Positions 5,816 to 6,382 of a DNA stretch of 6,382 nt are shown in pieces. Position numbers and translations under genes: made by a program. The notes beneath the pieces were generated by a model, which did not search any database, was not told the origin of the DNA, and worked only from the letters and a program-made list of their open reading frames with translations. Source of the DNA: an uncultured Collinsella sp. (GTDB lineage Bacteria; Actinomycetota; Coriobacteriia; Coriobacteriales; Coriobacteriaceae); NCBI GenBank assembly GCA_902495085.1, contig CABUWA010000116.1, positions 1 through 6,382 on the forward strand, read 5' to 3'. Numbering within the stretch: the stretch's first letter is position 1; each line of letters opens with the position of its first letter.

Positions 5816-6382
5816 TTATTTGTCCTCGAGATAACGCGAGAGGAACTCGCGGGTACGCTGGTGTTTGGGGTTGCCAAAGAGCTCGGCCGGCGCGGCATCC
5901 TCGAGCACCACGCCCTTGTCCATGAAGACCACGCGGTCGGACACCGTGCGGGCAAAGGCCATCTCGTGCGTGACGACGACCATGGTCATGCCGTCGGCAG
6001 CGAGCTTGCGCATGACCTCGAGCACCTCGCCCACGATCTCGGGGTCGAGTGCGGAGGTCGGCTCGTCGAACAGCATGATCTGCGGGTTCATGCATAGAGC
6101 ACGAGCGATGGCCACGCGCTGCTTTTGACCACCGGACAGGCGACCCACGGCGGCGTGCGCGAATTTTTCGAGTCCCACACTCGTCAGATGCTCCATCGCA
6201 ATTTTTTCAGCCTCGGCCTTGCTCATCTTTTTGAGCGTGACGGGCGCGAGCGTGCAGTTGTCGAGCACATCCATGTTGTTGAACAGGTTAAAGCCCTGGA
6301 ACACCATGCCGATGTCCTCGCGCAGCTTGTTGATGTTGCAGCGCTCGGCCGTGAGGTCCTGGCCGTGGAACCAGATGTGGCC
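5816..6382 (-). CDS. Polar amino acid ABC transporter ATP-binding protein (GlnQ/ArtP type), 5' end off window
   Basis: The C-terminal 188 residues of an ABC ATPase that powers uptake of polar amino acids at the inner face of the membrane. The fragment starts GHIWFHGQDL and shows the Q-loop in GMVFQGFNLF (Gln29 of the fragment), the ABC signature LSGGQKQR (82-89), Walker B IMLFDEP (102-108), the D-loop SALD and the H-loop VVTHEM (His139). It ends in EFLSRYLEDK, typical of the GlnQ/HisP/ArtP subfamily, whose members are about 240-250 residues. About 50-60 residues including Walker A therefore lie beyond the right edge. GMVFQGFNLF and LFGNPKHQRTREF are characteristic of this subfamily, but the transported amino acid cannot be read from an ATPase. 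Permease and binding-protein genes are expected outside the window. The gene ends in TAA. Confidence 0.93.
   Translation of the reverse strand, partial: GHIWFHGQDLTAERCNINKLREDIGMVFQGFNLFNNMDVLDNCTLAPVTLKKMSKAEAEKIAMEHLTSVGLEKFAHAAVGRLSGGQKQRVAIARALCMNPQIMLFDEPTSALDPEIVGEVLEVMRKLAADGMTMVVVTHEMAFARTVSDRVVFMDKGVVLEDAAPAELFGNPKHQRTREFLSRYLEDK

Noticed and set aside
4262..6097. A 611-codon plus-strand reading frame opposite the M20 and ATPase genes
   Set aside because: It is antisense to two genes with clear catalytic motifs, and its translation is His/Arg/Gly/Val-rich with no recognisable domain. Long antisense frames are common in GC-rich coding DNA.
1..6382. CRISPR array, tRNA, rRNA, insertion sequence or attachment site
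   Set aside because: No regularly spaced repeats, no RNA gene signatures and no transposase or terminal inverted repeats were seen.

Overview
The window looks like GC-rich actinobacterial DNA, most likely a gut coriobacterium such as Collinsella. This rests on base composition, AAAGGA/GGGAGG-type ribosome binding sites, and the mix of a GlnQ-type ATPase, an M20 carboxypeptidase and a very large SpaA/pilin-type surface protein. It is a family-level impression from reading, not a database match. All convincing genes are on the minus strand, so the window reads biologically from right to left.

Right end (6382 to 5741): the C-terminal three quarters of a polar amino acid ABC transporter ATPase (GlnQ/ArtP type), cut by the window edge. 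A 75-base gap with a strong GC hairpin lacking a T-tract follows. Next (5743 to 4316) is a complete M20 metallopeptidase resembling yeast carboxypeptidase S and mammalian PM20D1, with all expected metal ligands visible. The two may be co-transcribed and would fit uptake and hydrolysis of small peptides or acyl-amino acids.

Middle (4315 to 4017): a roughly 300-base intergenic/leader region. It holds a 12-base perfect palindrome in AT-rich sequence (promoter/operator candidate), two G7 tracts inside an imperfect direct repeat, and an excellent ribosome binding site plus ATG that is one base out of frame with the next gene. The second G7 tract lies between that ATG and the surface-protein frame. 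Loss of one G would fuse them, which is the layout of a phase-variable gene.

Left two thirds (4016 to 1): a giant secreted surface protein. It has a signal peptide, an N-terminal module, a fibro-slime (PA14-like) domain, a SpaA/Cna-B domain, an unrecognised beta-rich segment and a second SpaA domain. Then comes one in-frame TGA at 1529-1527. Beyond it the same frame stays open for 508 codons to the window edge and encodes a DUF7601-like domain and two Spy0128/FctA-type isopeptide pilin domains. The whole is best seen as one pilin/adhesin gene of more than 1,330 codons interrupted by a single nonsense codon. Its C-terminus (expected LPxTG-type sorting signal) and any sortase lie outside the window.

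The main points for a second look are the single in-frame TGA and the G7 tract at the 5' end of the same gene. Together they suggest a surface antigen that is switched off, decaying, recoded, or affected by sequence error.
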